DNA of 64,000 nt from G965247775 sp965247775 (GCA_965247775.1 OZ252031.1:434001-498000), one strand, 5' to 3'; shown: positions 9,096-18,656, counted from the first letter of the stretch. The notes: generated by a model from the letters alone, not told the origin. Numbers and translations: made by a program.

Positions 9096-9845
9096 ATGAC
9101 ACGACTGCGAACGATGGGCATTGGGGTCGCGCTACTGGCCGCGCTGGCCGTCGGCGTGTTCGCCTTGGGCGGGAGCCAGCGCGCGGAAGCGCAGGTCCCG
9201 GCGCACACGGTGAGCACGCTCACGGTCATCGGCTCGGCCACGGTCGCTGCCCCACCCGACGGCGCCAGCATCGACATCCGCGTCTCCGCGCTCCGGCCCA
9301 CCGCGACCGAGGCGCTGGCGGCTGGCGCGGAGGCGCTGAACGTCGTCCGCGCCGCGCTCCGCGAGCACGGCGTCGCCGACGGAGACCTCCAGACCGTCCG
9401 CATCACCCTCCGCGAAGACTTCGAGTACACCGCGGACGAGGGTGAGGTCAGCATCGGCTTCCGCTTCAGCAACACCATCCGCGTCACGATCGCCGGCGTG
9501 GACACGATCGGCGACATCATCGACGCTGCGGTCAGGGCGGGCGGCGATGCCGTCTCCATCAGCGGAATCCGCTTCCTCGTCAGCAACCGCCCCGCCCTGG
9601 AGGAGGCCGCGCGCCGCGCCGCCATCGACGAAGCCGGCCGCAAGGCGGCCGCCATGGCCGAGCGCGCCGGCGTCAGCCTGGGCCGGGTGAGCGTCATCGA
9701 GGAGCTCGGCAGCGGCACGCCGGTCAGCGTCAGGGATGCCCCGGCTGCGGACGCCGCCGAGGCCGCGACCGCCCCCAGCGCCCCGGTCTTCGGCGGCGAC
9801 GAGCAGGTCATCGCCGCCGTCCGGATCGTCTTCAAGATTTACTGA
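9096..9845 (+). CDS. Secreted SIMPL/DUF541-domain protein
   Basis: A 249-residue exported protein. Residues 1-32 are a signal peptide (short basic start, hydrophobic core ALLAALAVGVFALG, then a small-residue cleavage region). The rest matches the SIMPL (DUF541) domain: TLTVIGSATVAAPPDGASIDI, repeated alpha-beta units, and RKAAAMAERAGVSLGRVSVIEE near the C-terminus. Family members form periplasmic or surface oligomers linked to oxidative stress. ATG at 9096 follows AAGGGGGA. A small membrane-protein gene follows 37 bases downstream, likely in the same transcript, which ends at the strong terminator at 10451. Confidence 0.85.
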   Translation: MTRLRTMGIGVALLAALAVGVFALGGSQRAEAQVPAHTVSTLTVIGSATVAAPPDGASIDIRVSALRPTATEALAAGAEALNVVRAALREHGVADGDLQTVRITLREDFEYTADEGEVSIGFRFSNTIRVTIAGVDTIGDIIDAAVRAGGDAVSISGIRFLVSNRPALEEAARRAAIDEAGRKAAAMAERAGVSLGRVSVIEELGSGTPVSVRDAPAADAAEAATAPSAPVFGGDEQVIAAVRIVFKIY

Positions 9846-9882
9846 CGGGCGACCGCTCGGGCAAAGAGGAAGGGGAACGGTT

Positions 9883-10374
9883 ATGAGAGACGGATTCGCC
9901 ACCATCGTTCGCCACAACCTCTGGTTGGCTGCGGTGATGCTGGGCGTGTTCTTCGTGGGCCTCGGCGCCTTCTTCATCTACGAAGGCGTCGCCGCTCAGG
10001 ACACGGTCCGAGAGGCACTGGTCGCGGAGCAGGCCACGACAGCCAGCGATGCGGTCATCCCCGACACCCCCATCGTCGACGTGGCGACCGCCGAGGCGCA
10101 GGAAGACACGATCACCGCCCACACGCTGGGCCGGCTGGGACCCTACGGCGATCTCGAGCGCGGCTCCGATGAGCGCGCTACGTACCTGGAGGGGCTGACG
10201 CTGCGCAACTCCCTGAACATGGCCATCGTGGGATTCAGAGTGGCCGACCTCGTCATCGGCGTCGGCGCGGTCATCATGATCGTCGGCGCCGCGAGCCTGC
10301 TGCTCCTTGCGCCCGTACTCCACTGGGCCCGCCAGCCGGCCGCGGAGCGCGCAGCTGCACCAGTCCGCCAGTGA
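9883..10374 (+). CDS. Two-helix membrane protein of unknown function
   Basis: A 163-residue protein with a transmembrane segment at about residues 11-35 and a second at about 118-147, separated by a polar, mostly extracytoplasmic loop of roughly 80 residues. ATG at 9883 is preceded by AGAGGAAGGGG. It follows the SIMPL gene closely and the pair ends in a rho-independent terminator. I recognise no named family. A role in the cell envelope is inferred only from topology and the neighbouring gene. Confidence 0.65.
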   Translation: MRDGFATIVRHNLWLAAVMLGVFFVGLGAFFIYEGVAAQDTVREALVAEQATTASDAVIPDTPIVDVATAEAQEDTITAHTLGRLGPYGDLERGSDERATYLEGLTLRNSLNMAIVGFRVADLVIGVGAVIMIVGAASLLLLAPVLHWARQPAAERAAAPVRQ

Positions 10375-10450
10375 CGCCCGCCGGAGCACACGCGCCGATC
10401 GTCTGATGGCGACACATCACCTCGGCGCTGACTGCCCAAGGCGTCGACCA

Positions 10451-10487
10451 GGAAACCGGAGGGAGAGGCCCCTCCGGTTTCCTTTTT
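10451..10487 (+). terminator. Rho-independent terminator
   Basis: A perfect 12-bp stem (10451-10462 with 10471-10482) with an 8-base loop is followed by a T tract. It closes the SIMPL/membrane-protein transcript about 75 bases after the second stop codon. Confidence 0.9.
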
Positions 10488-10575
10488 GCGCCCGACTCGG
10501 ATCGGTGTCGCCCAGCCGCGTCCCGCGACGGCGCGGAACGCCAGCTGAAGGGGCGCCTGAGGACTGCGGCGGCGG

Positions 10576-11757
10576 CTACTCCCAGGGCAAGCGGCGGCGA
10601 ACGAGGGATTCGTCCAGTTGATCGACGCGGGTGCAGCCGACGAGGGCCATGGCGCGGCGCGTCTCCGCCTGGAGCAGGTTGAGGGCGCGGTCCACACCGG
10701 GCTCCCCGGCGGCGCCGAGGCCGTAGAGATAGGGGCGTCCGGTCATGCAGGCGCGGGCGCCGAGGGCGAGGGCCTTGACGATGTCGGCGCCGCGGCGGAT
10801 GCCGCCGTCGAGGATGACCTCGGCGTCGTGGCCGACCGCCTGGACAACGGCGGGGAGGGCGTCGAGGGCGGCGATGGCGCCGTCGAGCTGGCGGCCGCCG
10901 TGATTGGACACGATGATGCCGCGGGCGCCGAGATCGACGGCGCGGCGGGCGTCGTCGGGGCGCAGGATGCCCTTCACTGTGAGGGGGCCGTCCCATTCGG
11001 CGACCATCCAGGCAAGGTCGTCCCAAGTGACGCTGGGGTCGAACTGGCTGTTGACGTATGTGCCGAGGGTGGTGACGTCGGTGCGGCCGGCCTCGCCGTG
11101 AGCGACGACACTGGCGAGGGTGACGCGCTTGCTGGTGAGGAAGCCCCACCACCAGGCGGGGTGGAGGGCGGCGTCGAAGATGGCGCCGGCGGTGAGCTGG
11201 GGCGGGATCGTCATGCCGTTGCGGAGGTCCCGCTCGCGCTGGCCGAGGACGGGGACGTCGACGGTGATGCAGAGGGCGTGGTAGCCGGCGGCGCGGCAGC
11301 GAGCGAAGAAGTCGCGGACGAGGGCGCGGTCGCGCCAGACGTAGACCTGGAACCATTTGGGGCCTGAGGAGACGGCGGCCACGTCCTCGATGGAGGTGCT
11401 GCCCATGGCGGAGAGGGTATAGACGGTTTCGGCCCGGGCGGCGGCACGGGCGATCGCCCGTTCCCCCTGGGGATGGATCAGGCGGGGAAGGCCAGTTGGG
11501 GCGACGATGATGGGGGAGGCGACGGTCTGTCCGAGCACCGTGGTGGTGAGGTCGACGTGGGAGACGTCTTGGAAGACGCGGGGAAGGAAGTCGTAGCGCT
11601 GGAAGGCGGCCCGATTCGCGGCGAGGGTGGTTTCGTCCTCAGCGGCGCCGTCGGCGAAGTCGAAGACGGCGCGAGGCAGGCGGCGGCGGGCGGCGGTGCG
11701 CAGGTCGTCGATGGAGTGGGCGCGGTTGAGCCGCCGGTTGCGCAGGCCGATGGCCAT
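10576..11757 (-). CDS. FMN-dependent alpha-hydroxyacid dehydrogenase (L-lactate dehydrogenase-like)
   Basis: A 393-residue TIM-barrel flavoprotein that oxidises an L-alpha-hydroxyacid such as lactate or mandelate. N-terminal DFADGAAEDETTL, the VAPTGLPRLIHPQGE strand, WFQVYVWRD, the long loop-4 region and the active-site SNHGGRQLDG (catalytic His) followed by LDGGIRRGADIVKALALGA are all present. Length is normal. ATG at 11757 follows AGGAGG. A shorter, diverged copy of its 3' third lies at 8477-8800, so this gene was the source or sister of a local duplication. The substrate cannot be told from sequence. Confidence 0.92.
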   Translation of the reverse strand: MAIGLRNRRLNRAHSIDDLRTAARRRLPRAVFDFADGAAEDETTLAANRAAFQRYDFLPRVFQDVSHVDLTTTVLGQTVASPIIVAPTGLPRLIHPQGERAIARAAARAETVYTLSAMGSTSIEDVAAVSSGPKWFQVYVWRDRALVRDFFARCRAAGYHALCITVDVPVLGQRERDLRNGMTIPPQLTAGAIFDAALHPAWWWGFLTSKRVTLASVVAHGEAGRTDVTTLGTYVNSQFDPSVTWDDLAWMVAEWDGPLTVKGILRPDDARRAVDLGARGIIVSNHGGRQLDGAIAALDALPAVVQAVGHDAEVILDGGIRRGADIVKALALGARACMTGRPYLYGLGAAGEPGVDRALNLLQAETRRAMALVGCTRVDQLDESLVRRRLPWE

Positions 11758-11855
11758 GGGGGTCCTCCTGGTGGTGGAGAAGGCGGACCGCCAGCGGCCG
11801 CCGCCCCCGTGCGAGGGAAGATATCGGGCGGGGGCGAGGACCGCTACGCGTCCGA

Positions 11856-13103
11856 TCAGCGGGCCTCGGCGGCGGCAAGGCCGATGGCGGTGTCGAGGCG
11901 CTCGAGGATTTCATCGCAGAGGGCGCGGTCGCAGAGGAGGCCGGGCTTGAACTGGAGGATGCGGGGGTCGAGGGTGGAGAAGATGGCCCAGACGCCGTTC
12001 TCGTAGAGGGCCTTCATGACGAACTTCGCGCCCTGGGGGTGATCGAACTCCAGGCCTATGACGACGCCGCGCTGGCGGACAGCGATGAAGAAGTCCGCGT
12101 GGCGGGCGCGGATGGCCTCCAGCTCCGTGGCGAACAATTCGGTCATGCGGCGGACGTTGTCGCGAACCTCGGGGCGCTGGGTGATCTCGAGGGTCTTGAG
12201 CGCAGCGATGCAGCCGAGTTCGGCACCGCCGAAGGTGGACATGTGGCCGAAGCCGTCCTCGGTGAGCCAGCCGGCACAGCGCGCGGCGGCGACGACGGCG
12301 GCGATGGGATAGAGGCCGCCGCTGAGTCCCTTGGCGGTGACGAGGATGTCGGGCTGGACGTCGTAGGTATCGATGGCCCACATGGCGCCGCAGCGCATGA
12401 GGCCGGTCTGGACTTCGTCGGCGATGTAGAGCGTGCCGTGCCGCTCGCAGAGGGCCTTGACGGCTTGCAGGTAGCCGTCGGCGGGGAGAGGGAAGCCGTA
12501 GGTGGCGGGGATGGTCTCCATGATGACGCAGGCGACGTCGCCGGGGGCGAGGGCGTGTTCCATGGCGCCGAGGTCGTTGAAGGGGACGTGCTGGAAGACG
12601 TCCGGCGCGCCATGGCTGAGGAAGAGGCGGGAGAAGCGGTCGTCGCCGCAGGCGAGGGCGAGGCCGGTGTGGCCGTGGTAGCAGTGCTCGATGGAGACGA
12701 TCTTGCGGCGCTGGGTGGCGTGGCGGGCGGTTTTGAGGGCGATGTCGATGGCCTCGCCGCCGCCGCTGGCGTAGATAGTGTGCTGGAGGTCAGCGGGGGT
12801 GCAGGCGGCGAGGGCCTGGGCGAGTTCGGTGCGCTTCAGGGAGGGGAAGTGGTGGTTGCCGATGTCGAAGTGGTCGAGGCCGTCCTTGAGGGCGGCGACG
12901 ATCTCCGGGTTGCGATGGCCGAGGTTATACGTGCCGCCGTTGAGGTGGACGTCGATGAGGCGGCGGCCGTCCATGTCGTAGAGGAAGTAGCCTTGGCGGC
13001 GGTCGATGACGAGATCGACGCCGAAGTCCTGCCAGGCGGCCGTCTTGCCGGGGTTCCAGTAGCGCTTGGTGCGCTTGAGGAAGTCCGCCTTGGTGTCAGG
13101 CAT
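11856..13103 (-). CDS. Class III PLP-dependent aminotransferase
   Basis: A 415-residue fold-type I aminotransferase. Visible hallmarks are DMDGRRLIDVHLNGGTYNLGHRNPE near the N-terminus, YASGGGEAIDIALKTAR, SIEHCYHGHTG, the cofactor aspartate in YIADEVQTGLMR and the Schiff-base lysine in LVTAKGLSGGLYP. It resembles the acetylornithine/GABA/glutamate-semialdehyde group without matching one member clearly. Its start at 13103 overlaps the upstream kinase-like gene by 8 bases, so the two are translationally coupled. The long upstream frame extension is an artefact. Confidence 0.9.
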   Translation of the reverse strand: MPDTKADFLKRTKRYWNPGKTAAWQDFGVDLVIDRRQGYFLYDMDGRRLIDVHLNGGTYNLGHRNPEIVAALKDGLDHFDIGNHHFPSLKRTELAQALAACTPADLQHTIYASGGGEAIDIALKTARHATQRRKIVSIEHCYHGHTGLALACGDDRFSRLFLSHGAPDVFQHVPFNDLGAMEHALAPGDVACVIMETIPATYGFPLPADGYLQAVKALCERHGTLYIADEVQTGLMRCGAMWAIDTYDVQPDILVTAKGLSGGLYPIAAVVAAARCAGWLTEDGFGHMSTFGGAELGCIAALKTLEITQRPEVRDNVRRMTELFATELEAIRARHADFFIAVRQRGVVIGLEFDHPQGAKFVMKALYENGVWAIFSTLDPRILQFKPGLLCDRALCDEILERLDTAIGLAAAEAR

Positions 13104-14118
13104 TGCCGTCTCCCGTCCGATCGAACGTGCGCAGGTAGTCCCGGGCGAGACGACAGGTCCCGGCGGTGTACTGGGGGCCGAGGTCGCGGGCGAGGTCGGT
13201 GGCGGCGTGGGAGCCGATCCAGGCCAGGACGAGGAGGCGGCGGAGCATGAGGAAAGTGGGGATCTCGCGTTCGTCGTCCTGGCTGAGGGGGTGGAGGGAG
13301 CGGTAGCCTTCGAGCCAGGCGGCGACGAGTTCGGGCACGTCGGGGCGCTCCTCCATGAAGCTGAGGGCGGTGGCCAAGTCGTAGAGGAACCAGCCGAAGC
13401 CGGCGTCGTCGAAGTCGATGACGTAGGTCTGGTCGCCGTCGAGGAGGAGGTTCGCGAGGCGGAGATCGGCGTGGATGAGGCCGAAGCGGCCGGGGCCGGC
13501 GCCGTAGGCATCGAGGCGGCGCCGGAGCGTGGCGCTGAGGCGATCGAGGAGGGCGACGCGAGCGGGGTCGAGGGCGGGGCCGGCGCGCCAGTCGCCCCAG
13601 TTGGGGCGGGCGCCGAGCATGTGCGCATGGTCCCAGCGCAAGCGCTCGAAGCCCGGGGGGCGCTGCCAAGAGACGGCGTGGGCGTGCATGCGGGCGGCGA
13701 TCGCGCCGAGGCGGCGGAAGGGGCTGAGCAGATCGGACTCGTCGGGCTGATGGCCGGGGAGGAAGTCGAAGAGCACGGCACGGCGGGACTGGATGCCGGG
13801 TGCTTCGAGTTGCTGGACGAGGCGGCCGTCGGGGCCGGGGATGGGGGTGGGGGTGGTGATGCCGGCGTCGTCGCGGAGGGCCTGCATCCAGTGCAGCTCG
13901 CTGCGGATTGCGGCAGGAGTCTGGTAGTTGGTGCGGTGGATGCGGAGGACGCGGGGCTCGGCGCCGCGGGGGGAATCAATGCGGAATGTGGTGTTCTCAG
14001 AGTGGTTGAGCAGCGTGACGGCGGAGTCGGGGGGGAGGCCGTAGCGGGGGAGGGCGGCGCAGGCCATGGCCGTGAGGCGCTGGAGGAGGAGGTCGTGGGG
14101 GAGTTCGTTGTGGGCCAC
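13096..14118 (-). CDS. Aminoglycoside phosphotransferase-fold kinase (APH/choline-kinase-like)
   Basis: A 340-residue protein with the APH small-molecule kinase fold. The catalytic loop is IHADLRLANLL and the metal-binding motif is VIDFDDAGFGWFLYDLA. VAL-rich strands and an RVLRIHRTNYQ segment mark the nucleotide-binding lobe. Homoserine-kinase-II and choline-kinase-like proteins look the same. It is coupled to the downstream aminotransferase by an 8-base overlap, which suggests phosphorylation of an amino alcohol or amino acid in one pathway, as with hydroxylysine or ethanolamine phosphate routes. That is inference. The GTG start at 14118 is tentative, since no clear Shine-Dalgarno sequence is visible. 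Confidence 0.82.
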   Translation of the reverse strand: MAHNELPHDLLLQRLTAMACAALPRYGLPPDSAVTLLNHSENTTFRIDSPRGAEPRVLRIHRTNYQTPAAIRSELHWMQALRDDAGITTPTPIPGPDGRLVQQLEAPGIQSRRAVLFDFLPGHQPDESDLLSPFRRLGAIAARMHAHAVSWQRPPGFERLRWDHAHMLGARPNWGDWRAGPALDPARVALLDRLSATLRRRLDAYGAGPGRFGLIHADLRLANLLLDGDQTYVIDFDDAGFGWFLYDLATALSFMEERPDVPELVAAWLEGYRSLHPLSQDDEREIPTFLMLRRLLVLAWIGSHAATDLARDLGPQYTAGTCRLARDYLRTFDRTGDGNA

Positions 14119-14152
14119 GGTAGCTTCTGGAGGGCGCTCCTCGATGGGGTCC

Positions 14153-14932
14153 TTAGATCGCCTGGAGGGCCTGGAGCGACTCGGGCAGGACCTGGCCGCC
14201 ATCGACGACGAGGGTCTGGCCGGTGATGAAGCCGGCCTCGTCGGAGGCGAAGAAGAGGCAGGCGTGGGCGACGTCATCGACGGTGCCGAGCTGCTTCATG
14301 GGGATAGCGTCAGTCATGTCGCGGACGTACTGCTCGCCCATGCCGTGGAGGCCCTCGGTGGCGACGTTGCCGGGCAGGACGGCGTTGATGGTGATGTGGT
14401 GGGGGGCGAGTTCGAGGGCGGCCGTTTTGAGGAAGCCGAGCTGGCCGGCCTTGCTGGCGGCGTAGTGGCACCAGCCTGGGTAGGCGGTGATGGGCCCAGT
14501 GATGGAGGAGATGAGGATGATGCGGCCGCGGCCGACGGCTTGCATGGCGGGGAGGCAGGCCTGGACGGAGAGGAAGGATCCCGTGAGGTTGGTGGCGAGG
14601 ACCTGATCCCACTCAGCGAGGGTCAGCGCGTCGAGGCGAGCTTCGGGGAAGATGCCGGCGTTGGCGCAGAGGATGTCGATGCCGCCGAAACGGTCGACGG
14701 CCGCCTGGGCGGCGGCCTGCATGGAGGGCCGGGAGGTGACGTCGGCGGGGAGGAAGGCAGCGACGCCGCCAGCGGCCTCGATCTCGGCGACGGCTCGGGG
14801 GCCCTCATCCTGGCTGCGGGCGACGAGGAGCACGCGCGCGCCCTCGGCAGCGAGGACGCGCGCCACGCCCTTGCCAATGCCGCGGCCGGCGCCGGTGACG
14901 AGGGCGACACGACCGGCGATCGATGTGAACAT
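14153..14932 (-). CDS. SDR-family oxidoreductase (FabG-like)
   Basis: A 259-residue classical short-chain dehydrogenase. It has cofactor motif TGAGRGIGKGVA, LCANAG, the catalytic serine in ILISSITGP, Y-A-A-S-K with Tyr and Lys in place, PGNVATEG and the terminal TGQTLVVDGG. All catalytic residues are present. ATG at 14932 follows GAGAGGAC. It lies 34 bases upstream of the kinase-like gene on the same strand, so SDR, kinase and aminotransferase probably form a three-gene operon. Confidence 0.9.
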   Translation of the reverse strand: MFTSIAGRVALVTGAGRGIGKGVARVLAAEGARVLLVARSQDEGPRAVAEIEAAGGVAAFLPADVTSRPSMQAAAQAAVDRFGGIDILCANAGIFPEARLDALTLAEWDQVLATNLTGSFLSVQACLPAMQAVGRGRIILISSITGPITAYPGWCHYAASKAGQLGFLKTAALELAPHHITINAVLPGNVATEGLHGMGEQYVRDMTDAIPMKQLGTVDDVAHACLFFASDEAGFITGQTLVVDGGQVLPESLQALQAI

Positions 14933-15026
14933 GGTTGGGTCCTCTCCCGCGGCGGCAAGTTTCGCACACGGAGGGACTGGGGGCCGAGAAGCGATCGCTC
15001 GGGGGTTCGGCTGGCCGAGGAAAGCG

Positions 15027-15548
15027 ATGACGGACCCTGCGGTGGCGCCCAGAGACTCGGACGCGCCGGATGTGCGCTACCTCACCCTGGCCGAGGCGCG
15101 AGCGATCGAGTGCAACGGGTGCGGGGATTGCTGCGATTCGCGCCGGACGGATGGGTTCTGGACGTGGGGATCGTTGCCGGGTGACCAATACGCGGGGCTG
15201 ACGACGGCGGGGCGGCTGATTCTGCCACTGGAGCGGACGGACGCGGGCTGGCGGGATCGTGGGTACGAGGCTGCGGACGCGCAGGCGCTGACACCGACGC
15301 GGTTCCGCTGCGCGGCCTTCGAGCCGCACGCGGACGGCGGGGGCGGCTGCGGGGTGCACGATCAGCCGCGACCGCGCCAGTGCGGGGAGTTCCCGGTGTG
15401 GGGCGGGGCGGTGGAGGCGGACCTGGGCGCGCAGGGGGAGGTGTGGCTGCAGACGGGCGCGTTCCCGCGGTGCTCGTGGTTCCGCATGTGCGTGGTGCAC
15501 GACGGTGATCCCCGGCTCAGTGGAGCGGGGAGGGCGGAGGAGGCCTAG
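15027..15548 (+). CDS. YkgJ-type cysteine-cluster protein
   Basis: A 173-residue protein of the zinc/iron-chelating family often called YkgJ. The N-terminal cluster reads C-N-G-C-G-D-C-C around residue 32. More cysteines follow in RCAAF, GGCGVH, RPRQCGEFPV and PRCSWFRMC, giving the usual CxxCxxCC plus distal Cys pattern. There is no signal peptide. The family binds a metal ion or cluster, but its function is not established. It is transcribed between a divergent SDR operon and a convergent flavoprotein gene. Confidence 0.78.
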   Translation: MTDPAVAPRDSDAPDVRYLTLAEARAIECNGCGDCCDSRRTDGFWTWGSLPGDQYAGLTTAGRLILPLERTDAGWRDRGYEAADAQALTPTRFRCAAFEPHADGGGGCGVHDQPRPRQCGEFPVWGGAVEADLGAQGEVWLQTGAFPRCSWFRMCVVHDGDPRLSGAGRAEEA

Positions 15549-15603
15549 GCCCTTGCTCCGCAGCCAGCAGCCGGTGCTCAGCCAGCGCGCGCCGAGGGGA
15601 CGG

Positions 15604-16881
15604 TCAGTCGCCGGCGGTGGCAGGGGCCATGGGCGTGGTCTCGTAGTGGGCGGTGAGTTCGTCGAGGGCGGGCTTGACCTCGCGCATGAAGCGTTCAAGG
15701 TTCTCGATGACGCTCTCCTTGGGCTGCTGGGCGTAGTGGAAGATGAGCGTGATGTACTCCGTGGGGAAGCGGGTCCACTCCTCGACCAGCTCATCGCGCA
15801 CCTGGGCGGCGGTGCCGATCTTCCAGAGCCCGGAGGCGAGGATCTCATCGACGAGTTCCTCGGTGTTCATGGCTTCCGGATCGGTGGCGTCCTCCTTTGG
15901 ACCCCCGAAGGCGGCGTAGAAGGGGTTGTAGAAGTGCTTCCAGATGTCGGCGTCGTAGGCGGCGACGCGGCGGCGCGCCTCCTCCGTTGAGGCGGCGATG
16001 TTGATGATGCGGGTCTGAGCGACGTTCTGGCCGAGTTCGACGGTGTAGCCGGCGGCGCGGGCGGCCTCCAGGTAGGTCGGTCCCTGCTTGAGGGAAGCCT
16101 CCAGGGGGGTGAAGAAGTTGGGGATGAAGCCGTGGCGGCCGCAGTATTCGATGGAAGCGGGGCTGGCGGTGGTGGCGACGAAGACGGGCGGGTGGGGGTC
16201 GCTGTAGGGGGCGGGGACGACGGAGATGCGCTGGACGGTGCCGGCGTCGCTGGCCTCGTCGCGGGCGCCGAGCTTGCGGGTGGCGTTGATCATGGGCCAG
16301 TTGGCGACGCCCGCCTCGTAGGGGTAGGGGATCTGCCAGAGGTCGCTGTTGTGGGTGACGCTCTCCTGGGTCCAGGCGCGGAGCACCATGGCGACCTGCT
16401 CTTCGAAGATGGCGCGGTTGCGCTGGTCGTCGGCGCTGCCGTCGGAGAGGGTGGGCGGGGCGCCGAGGTGTTGCCCGAGCACCTGCGTCCAGCGGGCCTG
16501 GTAGCCGCGGGCGAAGCCGACGAAGCAGCGGCCCTGGCTGAGGTGGTCGAGGATGGCGACCTCCTCGGCGACGCGGAAGGGGTTCTGGGCGCTCATGACG
16601 TAGCCGAGCTGGCCGACGCGGATGTTCTTGGTGATGGCGGCCCAGTAGGCGTTGAGGACGCCGGGGTTGGGGCCGACTTCGTAGCCCTCGGAGTGGAAAT
16701 GGTGCTCGATGGTGGCGGCGCCCCAGACGCCGAGGCGGTCGGCGGCCTGGATGATCTCGTTCCAGCCGCGCAGGGTCTCCTGGTAGCGGGCCTTGTTGCG
16801 GCCAATGGGGCGGAGGGCGATGCGTTCGGCCTCATCGGCGGCCGGCAGGACGGGGTAAAGCTGCAGGACGACCTTGACCAC
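15604..16881 (-). CDS. Luciferase-like (LLM class) flavin-dependent oxidoreductase
   Basis: A 425-residue bacterial-luciferase-fold protein. It starts VKVVLQLYPVLP, contains WGAATIEHHFHSEGYEVGPNPG, RVAEEVAILDHLSQGR and GFARGYQ, and later HPPVFVATTASPASIEYCGRHG. These match FMN- or F420-dependent LLM oxidoreductases. GTG at 16881 is supported by AAGGAG 5 bases before it. Such proteins act as monooxygenases or dehydrogenases in small-molecule catabolism. The substrate and cofactor are not determined. Confidence 0.88.
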   Translation of the reverse strand: MVKVVLQLYPVLPAADEAERIALRPIGRNKARYQETLRGWNEIIQAADRLGVWGAATIEHHFHSEGYEVGPNPGVLNAYWAAITKNIRVGQLGYVMSAQNPFRVAEEVAILDHLSQGRCFVGFARGYQARWTQVLGQHLGAPPTLSDGSADDQRNRAIFEEQVAMVLRAWTQESVTHNSDLWQIPYPYEAGVANWPMINATRKLGARDEASDAGTVQRISVVPAPYSDPHPPVFVATTASPASIEYCGRHGFIPNFFTPLEASLKQGPTYLEAARAAGYTVELGQNVAQTRIINIAASTEEARRRVAAYDADIWKHFYNPFYAAFGGPKEDATDPEAMNTEELVDEILASGLWKIGTAAQVRDELVEEWTRFPTEYITLIFHYAQQPKESVIENLERFMREVKPALDELTAHYETTPMAPATAGD

Positions 16882-17223
16882 GGGGACTCCTTGCTGGGCG
16901 GGTTCTCGCGTTGAGGGGTGAGTCTAGCGGTGGGCAGGGATCTGGGGGCAAGCGCGGGGTCGCGGCGCACGTGCGGTAGGAGCATCTCCGGTCCACGGCG
17001 GACCCGCATGTCGTCTAGCTCGGTGGTCTCCCTGGTTCATAACGATCCTGGAATGAGCGGCTCGATCCATATGGCCAACCCACGATAGATCGGCCCGTCT
17101 GTGTGGGCCGGAGTCTGATTCCGTGCGGTCTTTGAGGCTCCATGCAGCCCGGGGGTCAGCACAATTTTCCCTCTATGTCTAATGTAGAGTGAAGCCAATA
17201 CTCGCAGGCGGGAATCTTACGAG
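16882..17223. other. Gene-free stretch, locally AT-richer
   Basis: No coding sequence is supported here. GC content falls toward the right, and AT-rich hexamers near 17170-17190 could include a promoter for the small LiaF-like gene at 17224. None is clear enough to place. Confidence 0.4.
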
Positions 17224-17574
17224 ATGGCAAGACACGCGGTAGCCGACTCCAGAATAAGAGTGACCAATTTCTTCGGCAGCAGCGACAACCAGATCGCCAG
17301 CCAGCAGTTTCGAGGCGGTCGAGTTTACGTTGTACTCGGTAGCAGCGACATAGACTTGCGTCGTGCGACCATCGCCGATGAGGGAGCGACGATCAACATC
17401 ATAACCGGCCTTGGCAGCGTCAGGCTCCTAGTTCCTGAAGACTGGGCTGTAAATGTCCAAACCAGGGCTGTATTAGGCGGTGTCGCATCCAAACGAGTTG
17501 CCCCCACCTCGCCCGTGGGCCAACTCACTCTAACCGGGTTGTGTCTCTTTGGCGGCGTGGAAATAAGATCCTAA
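17224..17574 (+). CDS. LiaF-like C-terminal (toastrack/DUF1707-associated) domain protein
   Basis: A 116-residue protein made of short beta repeats. FFGSSDNQIASQQF, GGRVYVVLGSSDIDLRRATI, INIITGLGSVRLLVPEDWAVNV and VLGGVASKR form the glycine-rich ladder typical of LiaF-like cell-envelope-stress domains. There is no transmembrane segment, so it is only the soluble domain. GC content is lower than that of flanking genes. It stands alone. Function is inferred from the fold family only. Confidence 0.6.
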   Translation: MARHAVADSRIRVTNFFGSSDNQIASQQFRGGRVYVVLGSSDIDLRRATIADEGATINIITGLGSVRLLVPEDWAVNVQTRAVLGGVASKRVAPTSPVGQLTLTGLCLFGGVEIRS

Positions 17575-17889
17575 AACTGGAGCCTCCAAAGGCAACTGAT
17601 TCCTCCCCGGAACATGCTCCGTGACTTTCCACAAGATCAGCATATGGCGCACGCGACGGCAGGTTGCAGGTTAGACTGTCTTTGAGCAACGCGGGAAGCA
17701 GCACCGACCAGTCCCGCCTCCCACTCCGTCCCAGCGCCCACTCGAAGAGGGAGGCTGGCGCGCGCGGGTCTGCCAGTAGCGTCTCTGCCCCGAGCGCCCC
17801 ACCGGGCGTTCCAAGCCCGCCCGCTTGCGGTTCGTAGCTCCTCCGAAGCGGCTATCGCCGACGGCCGACGAAGCAGCGTAGTGACCTCG

Positions 17890-18130
17890 GATGGCAGCTT
17901 GGCGCCGAACTTGCCCTCGAACTCTGCGGCGGCCACAGAACTCTCCCAAGAACTCGGCAGCAACATCGCACCCGAGATCCCGTGCCGCCTGGAGGTCAGC
18001 CTTTGCTTCTTCCCATTCCATCTGGGCGAGACGGGCGATGGCCCTGTTGTACAGGGCGAGCGCGTACTTTGGGTCGAGGGCTAGTACGTCATCGAAGTCC
18101 CGAATGGCTCAGGAAACTGGCGATAGAGGC
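17890..18130 (-). pseudogene. TPR-protein remnant
   Basis: On the minus strand a single convincing tetratricopeptide unit can be read: AIRDFDDVLALDPKYALALY followed by NRAIARLAQMEWEEAKADLQ. An in-frame TGA stands just before it and the frame is lost just after DVAAEF. The surrounding 17.6-18.4 kb has no other clear gene, so this is a decayed fragment. Confidence 0.55.
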
Positions 18131-18656
18131 TGGATGAGACTCTTGGGTTACTGCTTTGGGTTCACCTCGGTAGACGTACCTGCTCTCCGCAGACTTGCGC
18201 GCCAGCGCACTGAATGTAGCCAGGACCTCATCGAGCCGGTCCTCGCCGGAGGACCGGTCAGGTTGAGAGGTGTGCATAGCAATCTCCTCCAGCTCGGTGA
18301 CGGCCGGGCCGACATGTCTATTGGAGGCCGACGAGGAGCGATGATATGCGGTCGCCGTGCCAGGCGGTGGACCGACGGGAAGGCTGGCCTCGTGCCACAA
18401 TTGCGTTAGATCGGACCGCTTGCCCGCCCTGCCGGGAGTGAGCTGGTGAGTGAAACGGCGGTGTTCGGGCAGCAGAAAAGGCGTACATATGAAAGCCGGG
18501 AAGGAGGCCGTCGCCTGTGTAGGGCGACGGAGACCCAGTACGACAGCTTCTCAGGGGACGGCGCCCTCCGCGGCGCCAACGTCGACTGCCGGCGTCCCCC
18601 AACACCCCGCGCCCCCGGGCGATCGGGGCTTGACTACCGCCGCCGTCCGAGCGTTC

